Shown here in pieces: positions 36,022-49,182 of a stretch of DNA of 64,000 nt. Origin of the DNA: Arma custos (taxonomy: Eukaryota; Arthropoda; Insecta; Hemiptera; Pentatomidae); the NCBI GenBank assembly GCA_037127475.1, contig CM073760.1:58679966-58743965 (forward strand), in the 5' to 3' direction. The first letter of the stretch is position 1. The number at the start of each line of letters is the position of its first letter. A program made the position numbers and the translations under genes. A model generated the notes under the pieces. It searched no databases. It had not been told where the DNA came from and was given only the letters and a program-made list of their open reading frames with translations.

Positions 36022-37294
36022 TACCTTTAATTGATTCAAGAAAATGTTAAGAAAGTCTTCGCGATACATTGTAAGTCCTTCTTTAAGATTAACCTTGACA
36101 GCTTGCGTAATCATTTAATAAAATATAATAAGATAATTAAAGAGAGAATAAATAAATAACATTTAAACAAATTGAGATAATTGAAACGGCTAGTATAAGA
36201 TAATAAAAATAAAAGAGGGAGAATTCTATGGTGATTAATAATTCTCTTATACATTTTGGGAATTATTAAACACAATAGCCCTATTTTTGTAGACGAATAA
36301 GCACCCATCTTTGATACAAAGCCAATTTAGTTAACTCCAAGACATCTAAATAACAAGTGGATTCATGAATTAAAATTATGTGCCTTTCAAAATATATTTT
36401 GACCTCTAATGTACGCATTTCCTGCTATTTTTCAATTTTCCTGTCTATGATAATCTCTTAATTGGGTGAGTATCCGAGCATTATATCTACATTTGTTTGT
36501 AAATTTCAACCAAACAGATCATCCAGTTCGTTTATTGTCAGTTGCTATTGAATAACAAAAAAAAACTGCATGATTTTCAGAAGATAGTAGCACCAAACTT
36601 CTTAAAGATTTGGACGAAACGCCTCAATCGTTCTCATCAAGACTCCATTAACTTTTCAAAGAAAAATAGCTAGGGAAAAGTTAAGAAAAAAGATTTTTTT
36701 TTTTGCAACAAAACTCCAGAAGTATATTTTTTTCCCGTAAATACATATACACAAGAATATTTAAATAATAATTAGATTTACCACGAAAACAAACAAAAGA
36801 TCATTTACATGCGACAACAGTTAGATATGATTATTAAACTTGCTTCGTATCCATGTTTATAAAGTGTCTCCTGAATATGTTCTCACTGAAGTTCAAATAA
36901 CTCGAAAGAATTATGCTTTTTTTTGGAAATAATCGAGACGCTTATTTTAAAGACAAACTAAATGTTCTGCAAAACTCACACTCAGAAATAAACAGAAAAT
37001 TTTTTCTTAAAAAGTATTATCGGTGATTTATTTTGACCCAGATATTACAAAATACAAGGAGAACACAAATACTATAAATATTTCTTCAACTCAAAATCTG
37101 AATGTAACTTAATATTCAAATATGTCCTCGTCAGTTATATATTCGTGACTTAATCAAGTAATAAAGTTTAACCGTTTAAGCAGGAACCGATAAAACGCTG
37201 GTTAATCGTAAAATTTTAAAATAAATAAAATAAACGAATACAATTCAAATATTAACAGGTATGTTAATTTTTTTTTAACTTTACTACTAAAGCC
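36022..37294. other. No gene seen
   Basis: AT-rich sequence without supported features. One 65-codon frame (36111-36308, minus) is Leu/Ile-rich noise. Confidence 0.45.
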
Positions 37295-37568
37295 CATGAA
37301 GATTTAGTACATCGTAGAAAGATTGTACTGTTTCTAAGACAACAGTGATGAAGATAATTTGTACGAAAACACGCACAATCGCCAGGTTTCCTCTCAATTA
37401 AGGGTATCCACTTTTTCGAGGCTGGATGAGCCCCAGAATGGTCTGCAGATCCTAAGGTCCATCGGTCACTATTAACAGGTTTAATAATTTATCTGCCACA
37501 GCAAATTTGAACCCTGAGCCTTCATCACAGAAATTCAGCGCACTATACAATGCTAAACCGCTCCATAT
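37295..37568 (-). repeat. SINE family A, full-length copy
   Basis: Reading on the minus strand: a tRNA-like head (ATGGAGCGGTTTAGCATTGT and GGCTCAGGGTTCAAATTTGC), CTGTGGCAGATAAATTATTA, a middle with GGACCTTAGGATCTGCAGAC and CATCCAGCCTCGAAAAAGTG, and a tail ending in AGAAACAGTACAATC. Best reference copy for the family. Confidence 0.8.
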
Positions 37569-37837
37569 TATTTAATAAAAAATAAAAATCAAACTAGAAA
37601 GCTGAAATGATCTCTAAATTCATCCTACTTTTTTTTAAATCTTTTATCTTAGGGGTTTCCTATTCCAAGAGTTATAGCAGTTTTATTACTTCCAATTTAT
37701 TTTTACCGCCACTATTATGCGGTCTGTTGCCTCATCCGTTCAATTTAAACACTAACAGAGGTTATTTTTATAAAAGTTTTTAAAAAACTGAGCAGAAAAA
37801 CATAGATAACTAACCAATTCAAATATCCTTATTAATA

Positions 37838-38132
37838 TGTGGGATATAGAAAGTCTGGGGGTGCAGTCAATATAACACAAAATAAGAAAAACTTATTTAT
37901 TATGAATGCCGACATATTGACCTACGTTGCAGGCCATCTTCAGGGATGATAGAAGGCAGAGCCAATCTTCTATCTGCCCTGAAGATGGCCTTCAACGTAG
38001 GTCGAAACGTCGGTACTCATAATAAATAAGTTTTTCTTATTTTGTGTTATATTGACTGCACCCCCAGACTAGACTATATCCCATATATATCTATATCCCA
38101 CATTAGACCTTCCAGTCAACTATTTTCCTCTG
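37838..38132. mobile_element. Fold-back element, 38-kb copy
   Basis: The TSD TATCCTTATTAATA occurs at 37824-37837 and 38133-38146. The arms are inverted copies: CTGGGGGTGCAGTCAATATA (left) against TATATTGACTGCACCCCCAG (right), meeting around 37960. The right arm runs further (past AGACTAGACTATATCCC) than the left. The right arm carries an intact hammerhead-like core. The left copy on the minus strand keeps CUGAAGA but has lost GAAA. Confidence 0.88.
37975..38015 (+). ncRNA. Small hammerhead-like motif, best core (38 kb)
   Basis: A consensus CUGAAGA core lies at 37979-37985. Stem II is GGCC (37987-37990) with GGUC (38000-38003). GAAAC lies at 38004-38008 and GUC at 38009-38011. Stem I is UGCC before the core with GGUA after GUC. 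Positions 3-8 are C-G. AATAAA follows within 15 bases. Stem III is essentially absent, so self-cleavage would need a dimer. Confidence 0.62.
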
Positions 38133-38146
38133 TATCCTTATTAATA

Positions 38147-39059
38147 ATATAACTAAATTTTATTACAGTGCGAAATGTAACTAAAAGCTTTCCAAGAAAA
38201 TTCGTCACTAAGTTCGTACTTTTTCACATATATTTTTTTAATATTTATTTATGGACTGGCGCAAAATAAAGTGCAGTGCTAGTAAATTTAAATCTTAAAA
38301 AATTGTCATCTAGGTTTTCTTTAGAGAAATAATTAAGTTTATTATTATTTAACAGGAGTTAAAATCTTTGTTTCATTTATATTGCACGCAGAATTATTGA
38401 TTCTTCAAAGTAAATTATTTAAAAAAAAAAAAAAACATTCCGGAAGCTTAATTTCACCTCTTCCTTACGTGTACTCCACCAAGCTAGGTTTTTCATAAAG
38501 GATAATATTTGATTCATATAAAATAATTGTTTATGCATTCATGTATGATTAAGTTTATGAAGAAAATAACATAAATTAAATAAAAATGTCAAATTTAAGG
38601 ATATTGAGAAACTTAAGATACATTTTTTTTTCGGTTTTTGGTTTCAACTCAATAATATTTTTCCCTTCAATAATACTGTCCCCTGTTTATTATTATAGTT
38701 ATCTGTTAGTTTAAATTACCGATGAAAGTGCTGAAACTAAACTCTATATAAAAATAAATTAGAAAAAAAAATTGTTTTCTACCCTTTTTATCGCCATTTA
38801 AACAGGGACTGGTAAGCTGTGTATACTCTTTTGCTGTTTTGTTTTTTTGGAAAAGGTCATATTTTTCGTCTCAGAAGAGTTTATAATCATTACTAATTTT
38901 ACTTCGATTATTAACCATAGCAGAAAAAATACGCATTCGCTAAACTCAAATCATAAGAGACAGGTATGAATTTAAGAACAGGCGATATTTATTTAGTAGT
39001 AATACTTAACGCCGCTTTATTTTATTTATTTATTTTGTAAAACTCAGCATTAACTCAAT
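38147..39059. other. No gene seen
   Basis: AT-rich sequence with long A and T runs. Nothing supported. Confidence 0.45.
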
Positions 39060-39480
39060 TAGAGATCAGCTGCTTTTTTTATTAGCTTATAAATATTACA
39101 GAAAATGACAAAAAAAGCTTACAATAAACTTTTGGATATGTTTAGCTTTCGATGACACTGCTTCTAACAAAGATTTATTGCAAGAAATGGCATCTTTGAA
39201 CTCAGTGCAACTAGCGCTTATGTAGCTCTTATATATTATATTGTAAAAAACCCATAATTCACTTTTTACAGTATTTACAGCAAGACGATTTCTTTCGTCA
39301 GTCCATACATTTCTCATGACGCTAAAGATCCGTTCCACAGAAGCGTTAGATACAGGAATACTGCAGACAATCTGCACAATTTTCGTCAAATAATTCTTCA
39401 CATTCTTTTGTCCGGTTAACCCATACTTTCTTCAACGGACAAACACCGGACTGTCCAGTGGAAAACCGGACATCTGTCAA
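39060..39480 (-). pseudogene. hAT transposase C-terminal remnant
   Basis: A minus-strand frame (39401-39096) carries the hAT dimerisation signature PVSNASVERIFSVMRNVW followed by DERNRLAVNTVKSELWV. The region above it (39402-39480) gives a related coding feel in another frame, and a TGTCCGG inverted pair is present. No TIR or TSD was found. Family and orientation are clear; the extent is not. Confidence 0.75.
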
Positions 39481-41330
39481 TCCTAATTATAATGCACGAT
39501 GAAATTTTTTAATATTGAATTATTTATTATTATTTTTTTAACGTAGTTATTAAGAAATTTCTTATTACAAATATTTCTTCCTTTTCATTAAGTATTCTGC
39601 TTAAAGCCTTGAACAGGTTACTCCTGAGGCAACTTTATTCTTAATTAAGGAAAAATGCTGTTTTATAAAATGCCTAATTGGGTAACACATAAAAAAAAAA
39701 ATATATAATTCTGGATACAGATATCTTTGCTCAAAATTATGTTATTCAATATAAATATAAATAATCAATAATTTTGTTTTTCCCTCTTTTTGTTCAATTA
39801 AAAATTTATGTTCGCAACCTTTTCAGAAAAAAAGTGTTTTTATAAATGAAGCCTAATATACCATAATGTATTTTTTTTTTTTTTTAATGAAAAACTATAT
39901 CTACAAATATACAGATGTCTATATACTGTAAGTATTATTTAAAATCATGAATTTGTATATTTATCTTTTTTGTTTTTTAATAAATGTGTCTATTAAATTA
40001 AAAATATTTTTTTTATAAAGATAAAAATTACCCCACTCACATAAAAATTAAACTTAGAAAAGTAATTTAAAATTAAATAAATGTTTAAGAGTAAAAAAAC
40101 ATGTTTGGTTTTTATTTTCAATAAAATTACTGATTGGATAATTCTAAACAATAAAAAATAGAGGTACACCTGAAACTGACAGCTCAAAGGATAATTTAAA
40201 TGAACTTTATACCCCATACATTCCACCAGAATATTAATATCTTCATAATTATCAATAATAAAGCAATGCTGTTATCTTATTACACTGTATCATAACAAAA
40301 CAAACTATGAAGCTGTTTTCTACCACTATCACTATCTTTAGGCCTGCATAAGCTCAAAGCCTGTATGGTATACTACATTTACCAAACTATATGCAGAATT
40401 AAATTAATGCTGGTGGTAATAATAGTAATAATAATAATGTAATATTGTAAATTTAGTAAACAAAATAAAAGGAGCGGGGATTCACAATTTATATCTTAAA
40501 TATGTGTACATCTAAATAAGAGAAATAGGGAGTGATAGCTTTTTAATATCATTTTTCAAAACTGTTATTAACAAATTCAAAGTAAAACATTATTTTAAAA
40601 CTAATTTAGGACACAAATACTATCTACTATACACATGTTAACATTCCATACTGAACTGTATTAAGTCAAATATCAATAAATCATAAAAGGTAAAAGGTTA
40701 TAATCAAAATGAACAAACTCATATTAAACAAAAAATGTATATTCAACATAAAATATACAGAAGGAATAGGATAATGCATGGAACTGTAATTACATTTAAA
40801 ACCAATATGAACACTTTATCACAAAACAAGAAAAATAAAAGTTTTCAAAAAATAAAATAGAAAAGTGACATGCTGTTATTAATAGAATTGAAACTGGAAG
40901 TATTCTTGTTAAATATTGAAAATGATACTTCTTTTAAGTTAACAGTCCGGCTAAAATGCAATAACATCTGTACATAACCTCCACAAAGGTAACCAACATG
41001 TTTTCAAAACATAAGTCAAGGGTAAAAAACTCAGGAAAAAAATTCTCAATATGCCAGAAATAGTAGATGAAATACAAATTATTTTAGTGCAAAAACAAAG
41101 CAAGCGAAAAGAATCCACAGCCTTTAAAAAGTAATCAAATAAAAAAAATAAAATAATATATAGAGATGCTGTGCAGTTAAGAACCAATCTTGAAATCACC
41201 TTGTTTACGGACGGGCATATCTGGATTTGTTAGGGTGAACAATGTACTTGAAGAGGATAAATAATATTCGAAAAGGTGTTCCCTTGAGATTGACAATATA
41301 GAGGTGAGGAGTTGACACAATCACTTCACT
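39481..41330. other. AT-rich, no gene seen
   Basis: Long AT-rich stretch. An 82-codon minus-strand frame (40951-41199) has no recognised family. It could hold a non-coding exon or a 3' UTR of a minus-strand gene, but I see no direct sign. Confidence 0.4.
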
Positions 41331-41339
41331 CTGCACAGA

Positions 41340-41540
41340 GGTGTTCGGATTACACCAGACAATTTAAAAAACGAATCAAACCGGGCCGCACTTGTTATCA
41401 ACTGGGCAGAAACTTGCGAACATAACGTAAAGTCGAAGGTTAGCAAGAGAAAAACGGTTGAACGTCACAACGGGCGAACGGTCAACAGCAGACTGATTCC
41501 ATTGGTCGATCCCCCACGTTGCCTTCAATCCAGCAGAGTT
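41340..41540 (+). promoter_or_regulatory. Probable promoter/5' region of the TMEM126 gene
   Basis: G+C rises in this stretch compared with both sides, and it contains ATTGG (inverted CCAAT box) at about 41500 and several CG dinucleotides. It lies 400-600 bases before the first coding exon. That exon is preceded by TTTCTTTAAG at 41921-41930, which could be a 3' splice site for an upstream non-coding exon. Inference only. Confidence 0.35.
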
Positions 41541-41936
41541 TGAATCATATTACAATTAATATTATAAAAATTCATCACGACGCTCCTAATTAATTTTAAA
41601 ACGGCTCAACCCCCTAAAACCGCATTATTTTACTATACCACAATACATTAAATATAAACTGAGAACGATACCCTCATAATGCCTTTACTTATATCCAATC
41701 AAAATGACATTTAATCCTTCTATCACTTCTTCGTATTTCCTATTTAATCGTCCACTCAGTTATTAACACTTTACAAATAACGAATATTGAAAATTTCTTC
41801 AATTCAGTTTTCAGTGAAACATACCAGGATAACCTGACCCTCTCCTAACACTATCGGTCTGTAAACACATTTTCAAAATTCCAGATACATTTTTTTAAGT
41901 ACTTATTCTTTTCCCTTTTTTTTCTTTAAGCGAGAA

Positions 41937-44900
41937 ATGTCCGTAAAAGTACAAAAAGCTGATATCGGCAGTATTCCAGAAGGTGCAGTTATAATATCCA
42001 AAGAAACAGCACTGCAAATGCAATGGAATGCCATGCATAGCTGGAATCCAAGTAGTGAAGTGTATGTTTCTATTCACTTTCCTTGTGAAACATGACTTTT
42101 ACTAGTGAAGGACATATATGATCATGAAATCACAAATAATGAGTATCGCTTTTAATACATACTTAGTGTGATTTGTGTACTAACTAATCATTCAATTGAG
42201 CAAATAGATTCATTAGTTGAAATCCATTACTAGAATCATAGCCTTTCTCAACCCATGTAGAATCCTAAGTTCAGCACTCGATTAGGATGTAGTGTACTTT
42301 GATCAACTCTTTTATAGTAAGGTGGTCTTCTAGCTCCCATTTTTCTCCTCAACATATTTAAAAGCCACATACCTACTTAAAGAAGTAGATGGCGCATTAG
42401 GAGGCTCTTCCATTCGAGATTTGATCAAATATTGTTGGAATATAAAATAATTTTTTTTTTTGTTACAGACCAGTTTCTTAGCCTTTATCCATTGTATGAT
42501 GATATATTCTATGACAACCTAGACTCTTATATTAATTTTAACAGAAATTTTTATATTTTTGTTTAGCATTGCAATGTGTTTTTATTTTCTTAGGGCTTTA
42601 TGGACATTTTAAAATTTTTTTTAAAGACTATTTAACTAAGAAAATAATATAATGGTCCTTTGAAGTAATGAGATTCCAACTAACACTTAGAGAAAATTGA
42701 AGTAAAAGTCTCATTAACCTATTATTAACCTATTTGCTCACTACGGTAGTTATTTTTTTTGTATGGGACTAACCATTGCTTGTCACGATAATTGTAAAGG
42801 CAATTTAAAACAAACTTTATAATAAAATGACCACATGACTGATTAACCTTCCCACTATCTCATTCTTCGTTAAACTGCTGTTTCAAGTATCTAAAGTATT
42901 TGATCATAGGTCCTTGTATTACGGCTATTTTCCCAGATATTGTAGTCATCCATTAGGCGTAAGTGTGGTAGAACTTTATCTATCACATAACAGCTCAGAT
43001 TGTTCAATCTTCATCCTTTGGAACTTTGTCATTCCAACAATTGAGTATTAATTTTGGTATTAGTAGCATAGTATTATTTTGATTTGATAAAGTTGATGAG
43101 CTTTAACAAGTGTGTTCAGCAACAATCATGACTAACCCATTGTCTGAAATTTGACTTGCTACCAGTAGAGCAAATTTAAATTTTAAATTTTAAATTTTTT
43201 TAAATTTAAGTATGAAGAAATAAATCCCATAAAGATAAAGTTATTATTATAAGACATTAACAAGTTTCTTTTATTTGATCTAATTATCTAATAAATTAAT
43301 TTCTGGAAGTGCATATTAAAATCATAAATTACATCTCTGCCATTATCTGTAATAACTCACCTATTGAAAGCATGAGAATAATATGTTGAGGTAAGCAGTA
43401 CAAAACAATGGTTATGCCTCTAGAAGAATCAAAAATATGCAAAAAATTAGCAAAGATTATAAATGTTACCAAAATAGTATGTAGTGATAGTAAATATAAT
43501 AATAAAAATAGCACCAGTAAGTCTTACCCAAAGTGAAAATTTTAAATATCTTTGTAGGTGGCTCTCCACTAGAACTGGCTGTGATCTTGGCATAAGGGAA
43601 AAGGTCACTAATGGGAGAAAGACAACAATAACTTTAAATTCTATATTGGAGTGCTACCGATGGGTAGTTTCTCCACAAGTGTTTTTCATGTCATATTGTT
43701 CATATTAACAGATTTACTTATTGTAACATTAATATAGTTGTAAATTTCAATAAATTAAAAAAAAAAAATTCTATATTATGGAGCAAGAAAGTTCAATTGT
43801 CTACAAAGAAAAGACTTTACCACTCCTTTGTCAAAAGTGTGGCATTATATGGCTCAGAAATATGGGCCATCACTACCAACTTAGAAAAGAAACTCCTAGC
43901 GATGGAGATGGACTTCTGGAGACGTAGTAGTAGCATATCAAAACTCCAGCACATCCCTAACCACTCGATCAGAGAAAAAGTACAGGAACCCCACAATATC
44001 TTGTACACTATAGAAACCAAAAAGCTGAGCTGGTACGGCCATGTAATGAGAATGTCAGAAAATCGATGGCCCAAGAGAATAATAAATTATGTTCCTAAGG
44101 AGAAGAGGACGTTTGCAGGAAGGAATGGCAGCCAGAGGGCTTACAGAGGAGGACTGGCAGGACCGGGAAAGGTGGAAAAAATCATTGTCAGCTTATGACA
44201 TATGACAAATTGTATCATGTATAAGCACAGACAGTTGAAGAATGTATATAAAAAAATGAGTTTCACTACTTGAGTAAAGAGCATTGGAGGTAAAAAGAGG
44301 GCAGAACAATGTGGAAAATTTAGGCTATGGTACTAGGAGAAGAAAAATCTCATATTCAACTCTTTAGTAGTTGAATATGTGAACATAATCATATTAGAAA
44401 TTTCTATTTAATATTTTTTTTTCATGATGTTTTTCAACTGTCTCAGTGTTCAATGAGGACCCATTTACAATTTTATAACAGATACAACCTCATTATTTAT
44501 ATTTATTTTTTATTTATTTATTGAAATTTATAGCAATATTATAATACTACAAGTTAATGGACTTAGTGATGTGTAATGGCTTGATTTAAAGGCAAGTAGA
44601 TAAATTACCCACTGGTTGTATAAAATAACTAATTCAATTTATAAGTTCACGAGGCCATCTTTTCATAAGCCTCAAAAAATTTATGGGAATTGAAGAGGTT
44701 TGAAACTAATTGGTTTCAGTGAGAATATAGTTAGTCATGAAAGGATTGATATTGGGTTTGAGCTAAATCAGCTACAAATGGAGCACTGAGGAAATCTCAT
44801 TATTAAGCAGATCAAATTAAAAATTAATTTTTAAATTTCCAACATTTTCATTCTAGTGGCATCTTCAATAATTTCTTCATACATTTTGCTGCATGACCTG

Positions 44901-47900
44901 CTAAACAAATTATCACTTGATAAAAGACTTCACAGGTTGCATAAATATGTTCACAGAATTTAAGTTAATGTATTCAATAACATAAAATACTGTAATTTCT
45001 TGCGATCCGCTGATACTTAAAAGATAAAATTCTGGCTAATTGTTTGTATTTAAATACCAGTTCACCTGTGGGGAACTAACTGAAGTTAGTCAACTCTCTT
45101 AATTATGATCCATAAATAAACATTTTAGAATTTTTCAAAATTAATGTTAGTAATCACCTCTTTTACTAAATATATATGATATTGGTAATGGTCAAAATAA
45201 TTTCAATAAATCATAATTAGAACAAAATCTAAATGTATGTACATAGAAAATGTATTCTAACAGTCATGTCTGTTTTAGGTTCTTCTTCAAATTTGGGCCA
45301 GGATTATTGTCTGCCGCTTCGATAGTCTCATCAGCACTTATTATGAGACATTATCGAACCAAACTCAAACTTTATAATATAGGAAAGCCATTAATGTTCG
45401 TTCCAGGAGTTATTTTTCCGGCATTATTGATACCACCTTTATACATAAAGGTATAGCGAAGAATTAGAGTAAATTAATTTTCTGATGTTTCCTTAGTTAT
45501 CAGGTTTTCTCGTTTGATTTCCAAAATAATAAACATGAACTTAGTGCAGAGTATTTGACAAGATAGAAAATAAACATGTGGGACCTTATCAGTTATATCT
45601 CTATACACTATGTATTTCATTATCCTTCCTTTGTTGAATTATAAATAAACTCAAATTTTTTTTTCAAATTGAATTTGATTGTAAATTGAAGGCCTCTCAT
45701 AAACTAGTTCTATCAAAATCCGATTTTTTGCAGTTACTTTTTCTCTGATGTTATGCTCAGTAATAATAAAAATTACTCGTATGCTTCTTCCTAATAATTT
45801 TCCTTTTATTCAGCTCGCCTTGAGTTTTTGATTTTACTCTTTGCTAGATCATCTGTAGAATTTAATTCAAATCTTGTTTGTTTGTTTATTAATGTCTCAT
45901 TTTATGATGCTACGACTAATCGAACGATGCTACTGCTCCTAATAATTTGGAGCTCTAAATTTTGCCTATCCAGGTTTAATTAGGATAGGGGTTTTTAACA
46001 AGTACCGGACATAGTACATGCTCAGAATCCCCGTTTAACGTCCCTTCCGAAGGACGGCGTAACTAAGGATTTTTTACTCCCTTAAAAAATCCTATGACCG
46101 CGAACCCGCTATTTTGCGCTTAGTAGGTTATTATGCTAACCACTACACCACAGGTCGCCCTGGAACATCTTGCAATATTTCCTTCTCATCTATTACAAAA
46201 TTGTGAATCAGATAATGATGAATGTTCATGCTACCGAACTTTATCAAACCAGCAATAGTCTGCTTAGTTTTATTTAATTATTTTTAATATGTTACTAAAT
46301 TTTCATAAATGCCCTGTCACTCAGATATACTCTCTCTAAGGTGGTAATTTCTGAGTAGTTACTATTTACTATCCCTTTTCACTAGTTGTTTAATGCTGTG
46401 GTTTTGTTAGAAGCATGAATTTCTTGTAAGATGTGATGCTGCTGTGCAGTTATATTTCTCTAACCTTAAGATATTCTTTTTTCTTTTTTTTTATAAAAAA
46501 AATACATTTCATTTTTGTCAGGCAGTAACCCAGCCGATAGTTCTTCGGGACCATTGCCCTGTTTGCATTCAGATGAGAAGTGTTACCATCCAGTCAATGA
46601 TATCAATTTCATATCCAATATTGGTCAGCTCTGTGGGATCACTTCTAGTAAGTATCAGTTTTGTTTTTTTTCATTTAAAATTTCTGAAAACCTCCTTTTA
46701 AGAAACCATACACCACTATTGCTAAGATCCAATTATGAAAAGTTACCTTCAATTAAAAAATCTCAATTTCGTTTGTATGAAGATTTTTATGTAACATAAG
46801 ATTGTAGTTATTGTAAAATAACTACAAATAAATTTTTATTGATAAAATAAAATAAAAATAACTCACAAAAGGCTTATTTTTGTTTATATTATTGATTGAC
46901 CTATAATCCTCCGGGCCTCAGGGATTAGCTTTAGATTTTTGCTCATGGCACAAGTGTAAACACTTAGTTCTAATGTTTATTTAAATACTCACTTAAAATC
47001 GTGTTCAAATATTTTCAAGTAGATAGGGAAAATAAATTATTTATATAAACTTGATGAATTAACAGAGTAAAAAGAAAAAAGAAAGATAAAATGACTTTAG
47101 AAGAGAGGTGACTAAATGTTGACTGGATGCCGTCTCTGGCCAGGCTGTAATATAATATAATATATATTTATTTATTTTTATTAATGTTTTCTATTTTTTA
47201 TCTTAAATTCATATACTATTTTCTTATTCCATAGAATTTAAGTCTTCTTACCCTGATGTCGGTCTCCAGGCTCTTGTTGTTACTGCATATTTCTTTGTTC
47301 GACCTTAGCCTGTATCCTTCGGGTGTCTTTTTGGGCCCGTAGATTTTCCTAAGGATTTTTGATTCTACTTCCAGAAGCTTTTCGACGCTAGGGAGACAGG
47401 AGATCTCCGTCCCATAGAGTATCACGGGATTGATCACAGTGTTATAGTGTCGCACTTTGGCTTTGATGGATAAGTTCTTTTTGTTGTAGAAGTTCCTGAG
47501 ATCGAAACACAATTTCTCCATTTGGTGACTTTTCCTTTGAAGCTTTCTCGGTGCGAACCGCTATCGCAGATGACTTCTAGGTATCTGAATTTTTGGGTTA
47601 CGCTAATCTTTCCACATATGGTGTCCGACCGTCTTTTTCTTGTATTTTTAATCCGTGGTCATTAGTTCTGTCTTTTCAGAGGAGATTTATAGTTTTCCTG
47701 ACCATCCTTAAGAGGGCATTTATCTGAGCGACCGCCTCTTCCTCCATTTCCGCGAAGAGGGCGATATCGTCTGCATAGGCGAGACACTTTACTTTTATAT
47801 TTGTACTTTATATTTTCAATCAAATGAAAAAATTAGGGACAAAGGCTGATTAATCAAGATCTATCTAGATTTTTGCAATCCCTAATTTTCAGAATTAAAT

Positions 47901-48857
47901 TTAACAAGAAGAAATTAATATTTATTTTGTGACTTATTGATATACTTACAAAATGTTACTTAAGATCTTATCTGGGTTTAGAGTGCGATGATTATACTAA
48001 GAAGAATTCATCAGCACCACCGGAAAATCACCCATTCTTTTATTTTTTTAAACACAAGAAATCTGCACCACAATTTTGTGTGCACACAAAATAAAAAATA
48101 AAACCAACAACACTAATTACACTTCCTCAGAAAGGATTATGTTGATATTATTGATATGATAACTCGCAAACCAAACATTAAAATGAAATTTATTTATTTG
48201 GCGATTGAAAATATTAATTCAAGCGGGCACAATTACTGAAAGACAACTGAATTAAGTTTTTTTTTAAGCGAATAAAGTTATGTTCCTGCCAACCGCAGAG
48301 AACAAAAATATAATTTTTTTATTATAAAAATACGTATTCATTAATTATATCATTAAGCCTATTAATTATATGATTGCACTTATTGATGTAATTGAATTTC
48401 ATGTGTGTCATACATTTAAAGTCTTAAGTATTTTGAACAGTTAGTACCATATGCTTTGAGTTACAAAAATATTTTTAATTTTAAATATTTTAAAAACTAG
48501 TTTGTGTAGCTTTCAAATTCAAATTGTCTGCTTAATTTAAAAACATCCAATAAAGCTTTCCAATACCTAATATTATCAGTATTTATTGGAAATTCTTTAC
48601 ATTTAATGTATGTATTTTATTTTTAGATGGCAAATATTCACGGAACTTACAGAATTCCAGAATTTTCATTTCTTTCCTTTAAAAAAACCCGTGACCTGTT
48701 ATTATTTTGGAACAAGATCAGCAAAAGGCTGTTTAGTAATCTGCCAATGCACTTTCTTCTGCAATTCGTTGTGGCGATCTGCATCACTGAGATGACAGCT
48801 AAAGAAGTGTTTAAGGTCCAGGCAAAGCTGGAATTGGATGAACGCTCTTCCTCTTAG
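41937..48857 (+). CDS. TMEM126A: TMEM126-family mitochondrial membrane protein, 4 coding exons
   Basis: Predicted exons are 41937-42061, 45279-45450, 46522-46647 and 48627-48857, with donors GTATGT, GTATAG, GTAAGT and acceptors TTTTAG, TTGTCAG, TTTTTAG. Phases are consistent (2, 0, 0) and the product is 217 residues; known family members are about 195-230. The first exon is soluble (MSVKVQKADIGSIP). The second begins FFFKFGPGLLSAASIVSS and continues with PLMFVPGVIFPALLIPP. The third has the family-type CxxC segment DHCPVCIQMR and SYPILVSSVGS. The last ends in FLLQFVVAICITEM and a short polar tail. I see four likely membrane segments. TMEM126 proteins sit in the inner mitochondrial membrane and help assemble respiratory complex I. 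The A versus B paralogue cannot be settled, so the symbol is approximate. Introns hold RTE, Jockey and SINE insertions. Confidence 0.8.
43500..44200 (+). mobile_element. RTE-like LINE tail, split by a nested insertion
   Basis: This is the C-terminal part of an RT protein: SLTQSENFKYLCRWLST (43512 on), then after the nested insert KRLYHSFVKSVALYGSEIWA, LEKKLLAMEMDFWRR and KKLSWYGHVMRMSENRWPKR. The reading continues in frame across the insertion once the 118-bp insert and one TSD are removed. It lies in intron 1 of the TMEM126 gene. Confidence 0.85.
43648..43765 (+). mobile_element. 118-bp Jockey 3'-end copy nested in an RTE ORF
   Basis: The TSD AAATTCTATATT occurs at 43636-43647 and 43766-43777. 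It begins GGAGTGCTACCGATGGGTAG and ends CAATAAATTAAAA(A)n. Same start point as the copies at 7962 and 49312. Confidence 0.92.
44498..44795 (-). mobile_element. Old truncated Jockey 3' end
   Basis: The TSD CTCATTATT occurs at 44489-44497 and 44796-44804. Diverged but recognisable reverse match to the family 3' UTR: CATTTGTAGCTGATTTAGCT, GAGGCTTATGAAAAGATGGC and the AATAAATAAATAAA end. Confidence 0.8.
45905..46165 (-). repeat. SINE family B, near full-length copy
   Basis: On the minus strand the tRNA-like head has an A box (TGTGGTGTAGTGGTTAGCAT) and a B box (GCGGGTTCGCGGTCATAGG). A central block follows (GCCGTCCTTCGGAAGGGACG then TTAAACGGGG), and the tail contains TATCCTAATTAAACCTGGAT and GGCAAAATTTAGAGC. 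A central CCTTCGG..GGGACGTTAA block of this kind recurs in many insect tRNA SINEs. It lies in intron 2 of the TMEM126 gene. Confidence 0.8.
47216..47800 (-). mobile_element. RTE-like LINE fragment
   Basis: The minus strand shows the catalytic CLAYADDIALFAEMEEE box (about 47790-47740), a frameshifted stretch, then an open 101-codon frame (47521-47216) with VRHYNTVINPVILYGTEI, LEVESKILRKIYGPKKTP and DIRVRRLKFYGI. It lies in intron 3 of the TMEM126 gene in antisense. Confidence 0.82.
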
Positions 48858-49182
48858 TATAATATATAGATAGTCCATTTCTTGTTTGTGTAAATATGTG
48901 TATATTTTTTGTTTTATCTTGTGTAAAATATTGTAATTATACTAGACCTTTCATAATTTAAAGAAGGAATCAATTGTGTCTAGTTGTTATATGTAGGTTA
49001 CAAAAAAAAAAATATTTATTGACAGTTTTGTACGATTTGACATCCCTGTCTTTCTTTTTTATATTATAAGTAACATTTATGTGGAAATTTGCTTTTACGA
49101 TTTATACTAACTAGGGCAGCTGATGCGCTTATCAACATATTTTTCTGCCTTGAGTAAGAATTAAAGGATTTAATTTTAACTT

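Noticed and set aside
37908..37942. Hammerhead motif in the left arm of the 38-kb element (minus strand)
   Set aside because: CUGAAGA and stem II remain, but GAAAC is changed to a CAAUAU-like string, so it should be inactive and is not listed separately.
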